DNA of 58,201 bases from an uncultured Ruminococcus sp. GTDB lineage: Bacteria; Bacillota; Clostridia; Oscillospirales; Ruminococcaceae. Shown piece by piece: positions 24,916 to 33,816 of the stretch. The notes below the pieces were generated by a model, which had not been told where the DNA came from, made no database searches, and saw only the letters and a list, made by a program, of their open reading frames with translations. The stretch spans positions 1 through 58,201 of the forward strand of contig CANOIR010000011.1 of the NCBI GenBank assembly GCA_947566125.1. The letters run 5' to 3'. The position numbers and the translations under genes are program-made. Each line of letters begins with the position of its first letter. The first letter of the stretch is position 1.

Positions 24916-26589
24916 ATGAAAAAAAATAAGAAAGGAAAAAGAATAACAGGTATTATTACAAGTTTATGCGTGTGTTGGGTTGCATGTGGCATTTCGATGA
25001 CTTTAAGTGCAAGTGCTTATGAGTATACGCTTGATAATAATATTACAACTCAGGAAGAAGAAATCGTGTCTGACGGTTCGTTTGAATATAGAAGGATTTA
25101 TTCAGATAATTTTGAAGAATCATTTGCAATTGAAGGGTTTGCAAGTGAGTGTTCAAAAGATTTTTCAGGCGAACTTATAATACCGGATTCGTTTTTAGGA
25201 ATACCTGTTTCAGAAATATCAAAAAATGCATTTTCAGGGCAAACGGGAATCACATCAGTTGCGATCCCTGAATCTGTTGACAAAATAGGTGATTTCGCAT
25301 TTAATGATTGTACGGAACTTACCGATATTAAAATGGGAGAAAATATTTCTAAAATAGGTATGTCGGCATTTGGTTCATGTATATCGCTTAATAGTGTTTC
25401 ACTTCCGGATAATCTGGAATATATAGGACCTAAAGCTTTTCAGATATGTATTAACTTACAGGATGTAAACATTCCTTCTAGTGTATATGATATTGGTGCA
25501 GATGCGTTTTTTAAAACTAAGTTTTATAGTGATCTTTTGGAATTTAATCTGGAAAATAATTTTGTTATATATGACGGACGCATACTTTTCAGGTATATTG
25601 GCAATGATGTAGAATTAAATATTCCTAATGGAGTTGAACTTATAAGCGGTGGTGCTTTTTCGTCAAATGAAACTATTGAAACAATAAATTTGCCGGATAC
25701 TATTAAAAGCATAAGCAGAAGTGCCTTTGATAATCTTTTTACACTGCATACATTAAATGGTATTGATAGAGTGTCTTATATAGGTAGAGATGCTTTTTGC
25801 GATTGTTCTTCTCTTGATAATATTACTATTTCAGGCGAACTTGATACTTTAATGAGTGGAACATTTTTCGGCTGTAAATCTTTAAGTAATATTTCATTAT
25901 CCTATGGTATATCTGAGATCGGGACGAATGCTTTTACTGATTGTACAAATCTTGAATTGCTGGATATTCCAAAAAGTGTAAATATTATAAAAAATGATGC
26001 ATTTGATGAATCTCTTGTAAGTGTTTTTATAGGCAATTCTGAATGCGTTTTTGAAGGTCGTCCGATTAAGGAGAATACATATATACATGGATATGCAGGT
26101 TCTACTGCTGAAATGTATGCAATTGAAAATGGAAATAGTTTTTATAACTTAAGTTTATCGGAAAGTACAACAAAAGAAACGACAACAACGTTATATACAA
26201 CTTATACGACCTGTACAACCAATACAACTTATACGACTTGTACTACTAATACTGAATATACAACCATTACGACTAATACGAAAACTACAACTATAACAAA
26301 AGCAACCGGGACAACAACTAAAACAACTACTTCAACGAGTCCTCATAGTACATTAACGACTAAGCAAACACCATTGGAAAATAAGGAAATGGATATTGAT
26401 GATGATGATAAAATTACTGTGCAGGATGCGGCTATTGTACTGTCTGTTTATTCAAAACATTCTGCTAATCTTCAGGTAGACGATGATTTATATAGTAAGG
26501 CGGATGTGAATAAAAATGGAGTTGTTGATATGGAAGATGCGATTATTATTTTGCAGTATTATGCAATGAAGGCAGCAGGACTTATCTAA
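24916..26589 (+). CDS. Secreted LRR protein with Thr-rich linker and type I dockerin
   Basis: This 557-residue paralogue of the preceding protein begins at ATG 24916 behind AAGGGTG (the longest ORF starts 10 codons earlier). A basic N-terminus and hydrophobic segment (GIITSLCVCWVACGISMTL) form the signal peptide. LRR_5 repeats fill about residues 65-400. A linker of about 70 residues is almost entirely Thr with Tyr, Cys and Asn, and includes three 9-residue repeats. The dockerin at the end has loops DIDDDDKITVQDA and DVNKNGVVDMEDA. The Thr linker is a probable flexible, perhaps glycosylated spacer. Cysteines within it are unusual. Confidence 0.87.
   Translation: MKKNKKGKRITGIITSLCVCWVACGISMTLSASAYEYTLDNNITTQEEEIVSDGSFEYRRIYSDNFEESFAIEGFASECSKDFSGELIIPDSFLGIPVSEISKNAFSGQTGITSVAIPESVDKIGDFAFNDCTELTDIKMGENISKIGMSAFGSCISLNSVSLPDNLEYIGPKAFQICINLQDVNIPSSVYDIGADAFFKTKFYSDLLEFNLENNFVIYDGRILFRYIGNDVELNIPNGVELISGGAFSSNETIETINLPDTIKSISRSAFDNLFTLHTLNGIDRVSYIGRDAFCDCSSLDNITISGELDTLMSGTFFGCKSLSNISLSYGISEIGTNAFTDCTNLELLDIPKSVNIIKNDAFDESLVSVFIGNSECVFEGRPIKENTYIHGYAGSTAEMYAIENGNSFYNLSLSESTTKETTTTLYTTYTTCTTNTTYTTCTTNTEYTTITTNTKTTTITKATGTTTKTTTSTSPHSTLTTKQTPLENKEMDIDDDDKITVQDAAIVLSVYSKHSANLQVDDDLYSKADVNKNGVVDMEDAIIILQYYAMKAAGLI
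26200..26280 (+). repeat. Three 27-bp tandem repeats in the Thr-rich linker
   Basis: Units at 26200-26226, 26227-26253 and 26254-26280 encode TYTTCTTNT, TYTTCTTNT and EYTTITTNT. Copy number in such in-frame repeats can vary by slippage, changing linker length. Confidence 0.8.
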
Positions 26590-26653
26590 AAGCACAAAAA
26601 ATGGTATAAAATACAGTATTTGTTATGAAAATGTGAAAGATGATTAAAAACGC

Positions 26654-26682
26654 TTGACAAATGGAATAATGGGGTATATAAT
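26654..26682 (+). promoter_or_regulatory. Promoter of the str operon
   Basis: Perfect TTGACA (26654-26659) and TATAAT (26677-26682) with a 17-bp spacer, as expected for a ribosomal protein operon. Confidence 0.9.
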
Positions 26683-26718
26683 GAGATGGTATGTGATACA
26701 ATAATTGCATATCATCTC
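26683..26718. promoter_or_regulatory. 11-bp inverted repeat abutting the str -10 box
   Basis: GAGATGGTATG (26683-26693) and CATATCATCTC (26708-26718) are complementary apart from one G-T pair. The repeat starts at the base after the -10 box, so the transcription start would lie inside its left arm. That fits a DNA operator better than an RNA hairpin. Confidence 0.5.
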
Positions 26719-26745
26719 ATATTTCTTTGAAAAGGAGGAAGATTA

Positions 26746-27168
26746 ATGCCTACGTTTAATCAGTTGGTACGTAAGGGAAGAAAGATGCTTGAGGACAAGT
26801 CTACAGCTCCAGCACTTCAGAAGGGTTACAATTCTAAGAAGAAGGTAACTACTAACCAGAGCTCACCGCAGAAGAGAGGCGTGTGTACAGCTGTTCGTAC
26901 AGCTACACCTAAGAAGCCTAACTCAGCTATGAGAAAGATTGCCAGAGTTAAGCTGACAAATGGTTACGAAGTAACATCTTATATTCCTGGTATCGGTCAC
27001 AATCTGCAGGAACATAGCGTTGTACTCATCAGAGGCGGACGTGTAAAGGACCTGCCTGGTGTACGTTACCACATCATCAGAGGCGCACTGGATGCACAGG
27101 GTGTTGCAAACAGAATGCAGTCTCGTTCTAAGTATGGTGCTAAGCGCCCGAAGGCTGGCAAGAAGTAA
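26746..27168 (+). CDS. rpsL: Ribosomal protein S12
   Basis: The 140-residue decoding-centre protein of the 30S subunit starts [15 protein letters not shown] and contains the invariant [15 protein letters not shown] and [14 protein letters not shown]. The lysines at streptomycin-resistance positions in these motifs are the wild-type residues. AAAGGAGGAAG precedes the ATG. It opens the str operon rpsL-rpsG-fusA. The reading frame and length are normal. Confidence 0.98.
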   Translation: MPTFNQLVRKGRKMLEDKSTAPALQKGYNSKKKVTTNQSSPQKRGVCTAVRTATPKKPNSAMRKIARVKLTNGYEVTSYIPGIGHNLQEHSVVLIRGGRVKDLPGVRYHIIRGALDAQGVANRMQSRSKYGAKRPKAGKK

Positions 27169-27194
27169 TAATACAATATTGCCGAAATTAAAAA

Positions 27195-27325
27195 ACAGGA
27201 CATTAACAACCACAGGAAATATGTGGAGATCATATAGATTACTGCTGCAAGTTTTGGCGGCAGTGCTGCGATCCTCTCCCTTAGCTCCTGACGGTCGGCG
27301 TTTAAACGCCTGAACGAGTACCTGT
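27195..27325 (+). promoter_or_regulatory. Structured rpsL-rpsG spacer, candidate S7 autoregulatory RNA
   Basis: The 191-nt gap is long for this operon. ACAGG (27195-27199) can pair with CCTGT (27321-27325), enclosing hairpins CCACA/TGTGG (27210-27226), ACTGCTGC/GCGGCAGT (27241-27264) and the palindrome GGCGTTTAAACGCC (27297-27310). In E. coli, S7 represses its operon by binding the rpsL-rpsG spacer, so the same role is plausible here. Confidence 0.5.
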
Positions 27326-27359
27326 GAATTCATGAATTATGTGAAGGAGGGAAGCGAAA

Positions 27360-27830
27360 ATGCCAAGAAGAGGTAAAATCGCAAAGCGTGACGTGCTTGA
27401 AGATCCAATTTACAACTCAAAGCTCGTTACACGTCTGATCAATAATGTAATGATCGACGGTAAGAAGGGTGTCGCTCAGAAAATCGTTTACGGTGCATTT
27501 GACATCGTAGCTGAAAAAACTGGCAACGACGCATTGGAAATGTTCCAGCAGGCTATGGAGAATGTAATGCCACAGCTGGAAGTAAAGGCTCGCCGTCTTG
27601 GCGGTGCAACATATCAGGTTCCTATGGAAGTAAGACCTGAACGCCGTCAGACACTTGGTCTGCGTTGGATTACAAAGTATTCCAGACTGCGTAATGAGAG
27701 AACCATGAAGGAAAGACTGGCCGGTGAGATTCTCGACGCACTCAACAATGTAGGCGGTGCTTGCAAGAAGCGTGACGATACACACAAGATGGCAGAAGCA
27801 AACAAGGCATTTGCACATTACCGTTGGTAA
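27360..27830 (+). CDS. rpsG: Ribosomal protein S7
   Basis: The 156-residue 16S rRNA-binding protein initiates assembly of the 30S head. It begins [20 protein letters not shown] and contains the conserved [16 protein letters not shown] and [14 protein letters not shown] segments. AAGGAGG lies before the ATG. Length and frame are normal. It is the likely regulator of the preceding structured spacer. Confidence 0.98.
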   Translation: MPRRGKIAKRDVLEDPIYNSKLVTRLINNVMIDGKKGVAQKIVYGAFDIVAEKTGNDALEMFQQAMENVMPQLEVKARRLGGATYQVPMEVRPERRQTLGLRWITKYSRLRNERTMKERLAGEILDALNNVGGACKKRDDTHKMAEANKAFAHYRW

Positions 27831-27863
27831 TCGCATCGCTGCGTGAAATAGAGGAGGGTAACT

Positions 27864-29939
27864 ATGGCTAGAGATTGTTCCCTGGAAAATACCAGAAATA
27901 TTGGTATCATGGCACATATCGATGCTGGTAAAACAACTACAACAGAGCGTATTCTGTTCTATACCGGTATTAACCACAAGATTGGTGAAACACACGAAGG
28001 TGCAGCAACAATGGACTGGATGGCACAGGAGCAGGAGAGAGGTATTACAATCACTTCTGCTGCAACAACTGCTTATTGGGCAGGCCACAGAATGAACATT
28101 ATTGATACCCCAGGACACGTTGACTTTACTGTAGAAGTAGAGCGTTCACTGCGTGTACTTGATGGTTCTGTAACTGTACTTTGTGCAAAGGGCGGCGTTG
28201 AGCCACAGTCTGAAACCGTATGGCGTCAGGCTGATAAATATCATGTTCCAAGAATGGCTTATGTCAATAAGATGGACATTATGGGTGCTGATTTCTATCG
28301 TGTTGTTGATATGATGCGTGATAGACTGAAGTGTAATGCTGTTCCGATTCAGCTGCCTATCGGTGCTGAAGATGAATTCAAGGGCATCATCGACCTCGTA
28401 GAGATGAAGGCTTATGTATATTACGATGATCTTGGTAAAGACATCCGTGTTGAGGAAATTCCAGAGGACATGGTTGAAAAGGCTGAAGAATATCGTGAAT
28501 CTCTGATGGAACACGTTGCTGAACAGGACGATGAACTGATGGAGAAGTATTTCGCAGGTGAGGATATCACTATTGACGAAATCAAAGCTTGCATCAGAAA
28601 GTCTTGTATTGCAAATACAATGGTACCAGTTGTATGTGGTACTTCTTATAGAAATAAGGGCGTTCAGAAGCTTCTGGATGCTATCGTAGATTATATGCCA
28701 TCTCCGCTGGATGTACCGGCTATCAAGGGTGTTAACCCTGATACTGATGAAGAAGTTATTTGTCATTCTTCTGATGATGAGCCGTTTGCAGCATTGGCAT
28801 TTAAGATCGCTACAGACCCATTTGTAGGTAAGCTTTGCTTCTTCCGTGTATACTCCGGTTCAGTTGAAGCAGGTTCTACTGTACTGAATGCAACTAAGGA
28901 TAATAAAGAACGTCTGGGACGTATTCTTCAGATGCACGCTAATCACAGAAAAGATATCGAAGTTGTATATGCTGGTGATATTGCTGCTGCTGTTGGTTTG
29001 AAGAATACTACAACAGGTGATACACTTTGTGATGAAAAGAATCCTGTTATTCTTGAGTCTATGGAATTCCCAGAGCCTGTTATTCAGCTCGCAATTGAGC
29101 CGAAGACAAAGGCTGGTCAGGAAAAGATGGGCGTTGCTTTGGCAAAGCTTGCTGAAGAGGATCCAACATTCCGTACCTATACAGACGAAGAAACAGGTCA
29201 GACTATCATTGCCGGTATGGGTGAGCTTCACCTTGATATTATCGTTGACAGACTTCTCCGTGAGTTTAAGGTAGAAGCAAACGTTGGTGCTCCACAGGTA
29301 TCCTATAAGGAAACTATTAAGGGTAGTGCTGATGTTGATTACAAGTACAAGAAGCAGTCCGGTGGTAGCGGTCAATACGGTCACGTTAAGATTCGTGTTA
29401 ATCCAAATGAATCCGGTAAGGGCTATGAGTTCAAGAACTCTGTTGTCGGTGGTTCTGTACCTAAGGAATATATTCCTGCTGTTGATGCTGGTATCCGTGG
29501 TGCTATGAAGGCTGGTATCCTTGCTGGCTATGAAGTAGTTGACTGTGTTGTTGAACTTTATGATGGTTCTTATCACGAAGTTGACTCTTCTGAAATGGCA
29601 TTTAAGATTGCAGGTTCAATGGCGTTTAAGGAAGCTATGCGTCAGGCACAGCCTATCCTTATGGAACCTATTATGAAGGTTTCAGTAACTGTTCCTGATG
29701 ATTATACTGGTACTGTAATCGGTGACCTCAGCTCTCGTCGTGGACAGATTCAGGGTCAGGAAGCAAGACCTGGTACTGTTCAGATCGATGCTCTTGTACC
29801 ACTTTCTGAAATGTTTGGTTACACAAGCGACCTTCGTTCTAATACTCAGGGACGTGGTCAGTATGCTATGGAACCACACAGTTATATGGAAGTACCTAAG
29901 AATATTGCTGAAAAGATCATGTCTGCAAGAAAGAAGTAA
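27864..29939 (+). CDS. fusA: Elongation factor G
   Basis: The 691-residue translocation GTPase has G1 [16 protein letters not shown]2/switch [11 protein letters not shown]3 DTPGHVDF and G4 NKMD, followed by the domain II-V sequence ([25 protein letters not shown] is typical). It is of the canonical length, and GAGGAGG precedes the ATG by 5 nt. It is the third gene of the str operon, 33 nt after rpsG. Codons are strongly biased, as in tuf. Confidence 0.98.
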   Translation: MARDCSLENTRNIGIMAHIDAGKTTTTERILFYTGINHKIGETHEGAATMDWMAQEQERGITITSAATTAYWAGHRMNIIDTPGHVDFTVEVERSLRVLDGSVTVLCAKGGVEPQSETVWRQADKYHVPRMAYVNKMDIMGADFYRVVDMMRDRLKCNAVPIQLPIGAEDEFKGIIDLVEMKAYVYYDDLGKDIRVEEIPEDMVEKAEEYRESLMEHVAEQDDELMEKYFAGEDITIDEIKACIRKSCIANTMVPVVCGTSYRNKGVQKLLDAIVDYMPSPLDVPAIKGVNPDTDEEVICHSSDDEPFAALAFKIATDPFVGKLCFFRVYSGSVEAGSTVLNATKDNKERLGRILQMHANHRKDIEVVYAGDIAAAVGLKNTTTGDTLCDEKNPVILESMEFPEPVIQLAIEPKTKAGQEKMGVALAKLAEEDPTFRTYTDEETGQTIIAGMGELHLDIIVDRLLREFKVEANVGAPQVSYKETIKGSADVDYKYKKQSGGSGQYGHVKIRVNPNESGKGYEFKNSVVGGSVPKEYIPAVDAGIRGAMKAGILAGYEVVDCVVELYDGSYHEVDSSEMAFKIAGSMAFKEAMRQAQPILMEPIMKVSVTVPDDYTGTVIGDLSSRRGQIQGQEARPGTVQIDALVPLSEMFGYTSDLRSNTQGRGQYAMEPHSYMEVPKNIAEKIMSARKK

Positions 29940-29990
29940 GATTTTTTGCAAAAAAAGTTGATTTAAATTACTATTTTTTCAAAAAAAGAC

Positions 29991-30019
29991 TTGAAATTAT
30001 CTTTGAAATCTGGTACAAT
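29991..30019 (+). promoter_or_regulatory. Separate promoter for tuf
   Basis: TTGAAA (29991-29996), 17 bp, TACAAT (30014-30019), in the 149-nt gap after fusA. It would let tuf be made beyond the level of the str operon. Confidence 0.7.
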
Positions 30020-30088
30020 ATAAATAACACGTGTATTCTGCATAGGTGCACGGTAATTTAGACTATAAAATATAGGAGGAATATTCCA

Positions 30089-31288
30089 ATGGCTAAGGCT
30101 AAATTTGAAAGAACTAAACCCCATGTAAACATTGGTACCATTGGTCACGTTGACCACGGTAAGACAACTCTGACTGCTGCAATTACTAAGACACTGGCTC
30201 TTAAGGGTCAGGCTCAGTATGAGGCTTACGATATGATCGATAAGGCTCCGGAAGAAAGAGAACGTGGTATCACAATCAATACTGCACACGTTGAGTACGA
30301 AACAGACGCTCGTCACTACGCTCACGTTGACTGCCCAGGACACGCTGACTATGTTAAGAACATGATTACTGGTGCTGCTCAGATGGACGGCGCTATCCTG
30401 GTAGTTGCTGCTTCTGATGGTCCTATGGCTCAGACTAAGGAGCATATCCTGCTCGCTCGTCAGGTAGGCGTACCAGCAATTGTTGTATTCATGAACAAGG
30501 CGGACCTCGTTGATGACGAAGAACTTCTTGAGCTGGTTGAAATGGACATTCGTGAAACACTGAACGAATATGAATTCCCTGGTGATGATATTCCGATTAT
30601 CACAGGCTCTGCTCGTGCAGCTCTGGATGCTCCAGATGATCTCTCTGATCCTGCATATGAGCCAATCATTAAGCTCATGGACGTAGTTGATGAGTATATC
30701 CCAACTCCTGAAAGAGATGACGCTAAGCCATTCCTGATGCCTGTTGAGGATACAATGACTATCTCTGGTCGTGGTACTGTTGTTACAGGCCGTGTTGAGA
30801 GAGGTAGACTGAATGTTAACGAAACTATTGAAATCGTTGGTCTTTCTGAAGAAAAGCTTTCTACAGTTGTAACTGGTATTGAAATGTTCCGTAAGACTCT
30901 TGACTTTGCTGAAGCTGGCGATAACATCGGTGCTCTGCTCCGTGGTATCACACGTGATCAGGTTGAGCGTGGTCAGGTTCTTTGTAAGCCAGGTTCAATT
31001 CACCCACATACAAAGTTTACAGGTCAGGTTTACGTTCTGAAGAAGGAAGAAGGCGGTCGTCATACACCGTTCTTCAACAACTACAGACCACAGTTCTATT
31101 TCAGAACAACTGATGTTACAGGTATCATCACTCTTCCAGAGGGTACAGAAATGTGCACACCTGGCGATAACGTTGCTATGGACGTTGAGCTGATTGCTCC
31201 AATCGCTATTGAAGAAGGTCTGCGTTTCGCTATCCGTGAAGGTGGTAGAACTGTAGGTTCAGGCGTTGTAACTGCTATTAAGGAATAA
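30089..31288 (+). CDS. tuf: Elongation factor Tu
   Basis: The 399-residue GTPase delivers aminoacyl-tRNA to the ribosome. G1 is [15 protein letters not shown], the switch region includes [15 protein letters not shown]3 is [15 protein letters not shown] and G4 is NKADL. Domain II and III sequences ([35 protein letters not shown]) are canonical. GGAGGAATATTCC precedes the ATG. Own promoter upstream and a strong terminator downstream make it a separate unit of high expression. Confidence 0.98.
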   Translation: MAKAKFERTKPHVNIGTIGHVDHGKTTLTAAITKTLALKGQAQYEAYDMIDKAPEERERGITINTAHVEYETDARHYAHVDCPGHADYVKNMITGAAQMDGAILVVAASDGPMAQTKEHILLARQVGVPAIVVFMNKADLVDDEELLELVEMDIRETLNEYEFPGDDIPIITGSARAALDAPDDLSDPAYEPIIKLMDVVDEYIPTPERDDAKPFLMPVEDTMTISGRGTVVTGRVERGRLNVNETIEIVGLSEEKLSTVVTGIEMFRKTLDFAEAGDNIGALLRGITRDQVERGQVLCKPGSIHPHTKFTGQVYVLKKEEGGRHTPFFNNYRPQFYFRTTDVTGIITLPEGTEMCTPGDNVAMDVELIAPIAIEEGLRFAIREGGRTVGSGVVTAIKE

Positions 31289-31316
31289 TTTAATAATAAT
31301 TAATTCTTAAAATAAT

Positions 31317-31351
31317 TGAGGAAGTAAGTTTTTCTTGCTTCCTCATTTTTT
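31317..31351 (+). terminator. Terminator after tuf
   Basis: TGAGGAAGTAAG, TTTTT loop, CTTGCTTCCTCA: a 12-bp stem with one G-U pair, followed by TTTTTT. Confidence 0.92.
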
Positions 31352-31435
31352 ATGCATACAAAATTATTGTTAAAAGTGCATAAAATTGTGACAAAAAGTT
31401 CTGCGTTTTTTTATCTGGATTTCTCTGGTGGATTA

Positions 31436-31464
31436 TTGCATTTTTTCTTAAGATAGGGTATAAT
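31436..31464 (+). promoter_or_regulatory. Promoter of the dcw cluster (Pmra)
   Basis: TTGCAT (31436-31441), 17 bp, TATAAT (31459-31464). The predicted start of transcription falls next to the first GTGG box of the downstream array. Confidence 0.8.
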
Positions 31465-31473
31465 AAATATACA

Positions 31474-31520
31474 GTGGTTAAAAGTGGTTCTGCGTGCCAT
31501 AAAGTGGGTTCAATGTGGTG
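31474..31520 (+). promoter_or_regulatory. GTGG direct-repeat array, probable MraZ operator
   Basis: GTGGTT at 31474 and 31484, GTGCCA at 31494, GTGGGT at 31504 and GTGGTG at 31515 recur with a period of 10 bp, the last one 11. MraZ is known to bind tandem G-rich repeats with about one helical turn spacing upstream of its own gene. The array lies between the promoter and mraZ, so bound protein would block transcription early. Confidence 0.75.
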
Positions 31521-31558
31521 CTGCTGTGCCTGATATTCTTAGAAAGGCGGAGAGCGTA

Positions 31559-31987
31559 ATGACATCATTGATGGGTACATATTACCATAATATTGATGTT
31601 AAGGGACGAATGAACTTTCCAACAAAGCTTCGTGAAATTCTAGGAATATCTTTTTACATTACTAAAAGTATAGATTCACCTTGTCTTACTGTTTATTCAC
31701 AGGAAGAATGGAATAAGCTTTCAGAAAAAGTTGCTGAAATGCCTGCTTCAAAATCAGGAGCAATAAAACGGTGGCTTTTTTCGGGTGCTTGTGAAGTTAC
31801 TCCTGATAAACAAGGACGTATCTTGTTGCCGCAAGAACTGCGAACATTTGCAGGACTTGAAAAGGATATTGTGGTAATTGGTGCTAATGATAAGGCTGAA
31901 ATATGGGATAAGGCACGGTGGGATGAGATGAATTCTTCTATTGATATGGAAGAACTTCTTGCAACAATGTCAGAACTTGGCTTTTAA
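31559..31987 (+). CDS. mraZ: MraZ, transcriptional regulator of the dcw cluster
   Basis: This 142-residue protein consists of two AbrB-like domains, each with a DxxGRxxxP motif: DVKGRMNFP (near 14-22) and DKQGRILLP (near 84-92). The start at 31559 is supported by AAAGGCGGAG and by the typical beginning MTSLMGTYYHNID; the longest ORF would add 25 residues reading through the operator. MraZ forms rings that bind repeated boxes at its own promoter, and such boxes are present here. It is followed by rsmH after 12 nt. Confidence 0.95.
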   Translation: MTSLMGTYYHNIDVKGRMNFPTKLREILGISFYITKSIDSPCLTVYSQEEWNKLSEKVAEMPASKSGAIKRWLFSGACEVTPDKQGRILLPQELRTFAGLEKDIVVIGANDKAEIWDKARWDEMNSSIDMEELLATMSELGF

Positions 31988-31999
31988 GGCGGTGACAAT

Positions 32000-32923
32000 A
32001 TGGAATTTATGCATATACCTGTTTTGCTTAACGAGGTTCTTGAAGGCCTTGATATAAAACCTGATGGTATATATGTCGATGGAACAGTTGGCGGTGCAGG
32101 GCATTCTAGAGAAATAGCAAAAAGACTTTCTGAAAAAGGACTTCTCATAGGTCTTGACCGTGATCCTGATGCGGTTGAGGTTGCTAGCGAAAGACTTAAG
32201 GAATTCCATGCTGAAGTATTCCACTGTAATTACGATGAAATACGCAGTGTTCTTGATAAATTGGAAGTACCGGCTGTTGATGGTATCCTTATGGATCTAG
32301 GTGTTTCTTCACATCAGCTTGATACCGGTGAAAGAGGTTTTTCATACCACGTAGATGCACCTCTTGATATGCGTATGAGTCAGACTGGTATTAGTGCTGA
32401 AGAACTTGTAAATACATGGTCAGAATCTGCTATTTCAAGGATTTTGTTTGAGTATGGAGAAGAGAAATTTGCACGCAGTATTGCACGAAAAATCGTTCAG
32501 ACTCGTGAGGAAGCTCCTATAAAAACTACAATACAGCTTGCCGAAATTGTAAAAAGCAGCGTTCCGCAAAAAGTACGCAGAGAGAAAAATCCATGTAAAA
32601 AAACATTTCAAGCTATCCGAATTGCTGTAAATGGTGAATTTGAACATTTGCATCGTGGTTTGGAGTCGGCGTTTTATTGCCTTAAACCTGGAGGCAGACT
32701 GGCTGTTATAACTTTTCATTCACTGGAAGACCGAATTGTGAAGAAACGATTTGCAAAGTGGTGTCAGGGCTGCATATGTCCTCCAGATTTTCCTCAATGT
32801 GTATGTGGCAGAAAACCGGAAGGCAGTCTTTTAAATCGTAAACCTCTGACTGCTGGAGAATCAGAACTTGCTCAAAATATTCGCAGCCGCAGTGCAAAGC
32901 TAAGGTTGATAGAGAGGAGATAA
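32000..32923 (+). CDS. rsmH: 16S rRNA (cytosine-1402-N4)-methyltransferase
   Basis: This 307-residue enzyme (MraW) methylates C1402 in the ribosomal P site. It starts with HIPVLLNEVLEGL and the SAM-binding DGTVGGAGHSREIA, then LMDLGVSSHQLD, and ends with the FHSLEDRIVKKRF region and a Cys-rich stretch (CQGCICPPDFPQCVCG) typical of the family. The length is normal. AAGGCGGTG precedes the ATG. It is the second gene of the dcw cluster. Confidence 0.96.
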   Translation: MEFMHIPVLLNEVLEGLDIKPDGIYVDGTVGGAGHSREIAKRLSEKGLLIGLDRDPDAVEVASERLKEFHAEVFHCNYDEIRSVLDKLEVPAVDGILMDLGVSSHQLDTGERGFSYHVDAPLDMRMSQTGISAEELVNTWSESAISRILFEYGEEKFARSIARKIVQTREEAPIKTTIQLAEIVKSSVPQKVRREKNPCKKTFQAIRIAVNGEFEHLHRGLESAFYCLKPGGRLAVITFHSLEDRIVKKRFAKWCQGCICPPDFPQCVCGRKPEGSLLNRKPLTAGESELAQNIRSRSAKLRLIERR

Positions 32924-32931
32924 TCTGTATT

Positions 32932-33423
32932 ATGGCTGAGCAGCGTGAAGAAATAAAGACTGAGATGGCGCAGCAGACAGCCTCAGCAGAAAATAATTCA
33001 ACTGATAAATTAAAAGGAAAAGATTCAAGGAGAAAAATATTTTACATTGCACCTCAAAAAAAGGGACAGGCTATTAAAATTCTTATTGTAAGCGTTTTCG
33101 CACTTGTTTTATTTTTCTTTGTAATAAATAGTTACGTTCAGCTTAATGAAGTTTATTCAGATATTTCAGCAGCAAATACTGAACTAAATGAGCTGAAAAG
33201 TGAAAATGTTCGTATGCAAACTGAGCTTGAAGGTCAAGCGTCTATCAGAAATATAAAAAAATACGCAGAAGAAGAGCTTGGTTTGAAAAAAATGGCACAA
33301 TCTCAGATTCAGTATATTCAAATACAGACTGAAGATGAGGTAATTGTGGAAGAACCGGAGCAAAATATATTTGTAAAAATAAAACGCTGGTTTATGGATT
33401 TGATAGAATATCTCAGAGGATAA
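32932..33423 (+). CDS. ftsL: FtsL-like cell division protein
   Basis: This 163-residue bitopic protein has about 45 polar cytosolic residues, one membrane helix (ILIVSVFALVLFFFVINSYV, about 46-66) and an extracytoplasmic coiled coil (VQLNEVYSDISAANTELNEL onward), followed by a highly charged C-terminal part. This matches FtsL/DivIC proteins, and the place between rsmH and a class B PBP fits FtsL. The last 20 residues (VKIKRWFMDLIEYLRG) may form an amphipathic helix. Sequence identity in this family is low, so position carries much of the argument. Confidence 0.85.
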   Translation: MAEQREEIKTEMAQQTASAENNSTDKLKGKDSRRKIFYIAPQKKGQAIKILIVSVFALVLFFFVINSYVQLNEVYSDISAANTELNELKSENVRMQTELEGQASIRNIKKYAEEELGLKKMAQSQIQYIQIQTEDEVIVEEPEQNIFVKIKRWFMDLIEYLRG

Positions 33424-33816
33424 CCAGCATATCATGTACAAGACAAACGTTTTATGTACATTATTATTTAGCTGCTATCGGAAGCATTATATTAAAAAAA
33501 GAGAACGCTGCCGTTAGTATATATAAAAAGAAAGAGATACAAAATCGGGTGTCGAAAAAATGGAAGCGATCCGTGTGACAGCATTGCCATCGGACAGATG
33601 GAATGCACACGGATTTATTCCGCAAAAAATTAAGCAGGAAAGGAACCGTTTCCTGTTTAATGAGAATTCCTGTCGCAAAGACAGTTCAAATAGTATACAA
33701 CGCCTTGTGATAGGCTGTTGACTTTGTTACAAGGGCGGGGTATTTTTCAAGGATTCCCGCCTTATTCTATTTATTTAGGAATAAATAAATGTGAACCGGA
33801 AAGGAGCGATATTGTT
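33424..33816 (+). ncRNA. 393-nt hairpin-rich gap between ftsL and the PBP gene (candidate structured RNA)
   Basis: No well-supported ORF lies here. At least five hairpins occur in tandem. The first, at 33569-33614, has an 8-bp base ATCCGTGT/ACACGGAT, a 4-nt bulge and a 10-bp upper stem GCATTGCCATC/GATGGAATGC with one bulged G. Others are CAGGAAA/TTTCCTG (33635-33655), CTGTC/GACAG (33670-33684), AAGGGCGGG/CCCGCCTT (33731-33763) and ATTTATT/AATAAAT (33769-33786). The fourth resembles a weak terminator. TTGACT-17-TATTTT near 33718-33746 could be a promoter for the PBP gene. I do not match it to a known riboswitch class. Confidence 0.5.

Noticed and set aside
26923..27333. 136-residue minus-strand ORF over rpsL and its spacer
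   Set aside because: It is antisense to rpsL, a conserved gene with strong codon bias; such long shadows are common in these genes.
33435..33518. 27-residue ORF just after ftsL
   Set aside because: No convincing ribosome binding site and no recognizable features.
33630..33660. T-box riboswitch, because of AAGGAACCG
   Set aside because: The T-box core needs a TGGNACCGCG-type sequence and a specifier hairpin; neither is present and the downstream gene is not an aminoacyl-tRNA or amino-acid gene.
33560..33721. 53-residue ORF (MEAIRVTALPSDRW...) in the ftsL-PBP gap
   Set aside because: Only a weak site precedes the ATG, and the sequence is occupied by strong hairpins, so a structured RNA explains it better. 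It is kept as the main alternative.
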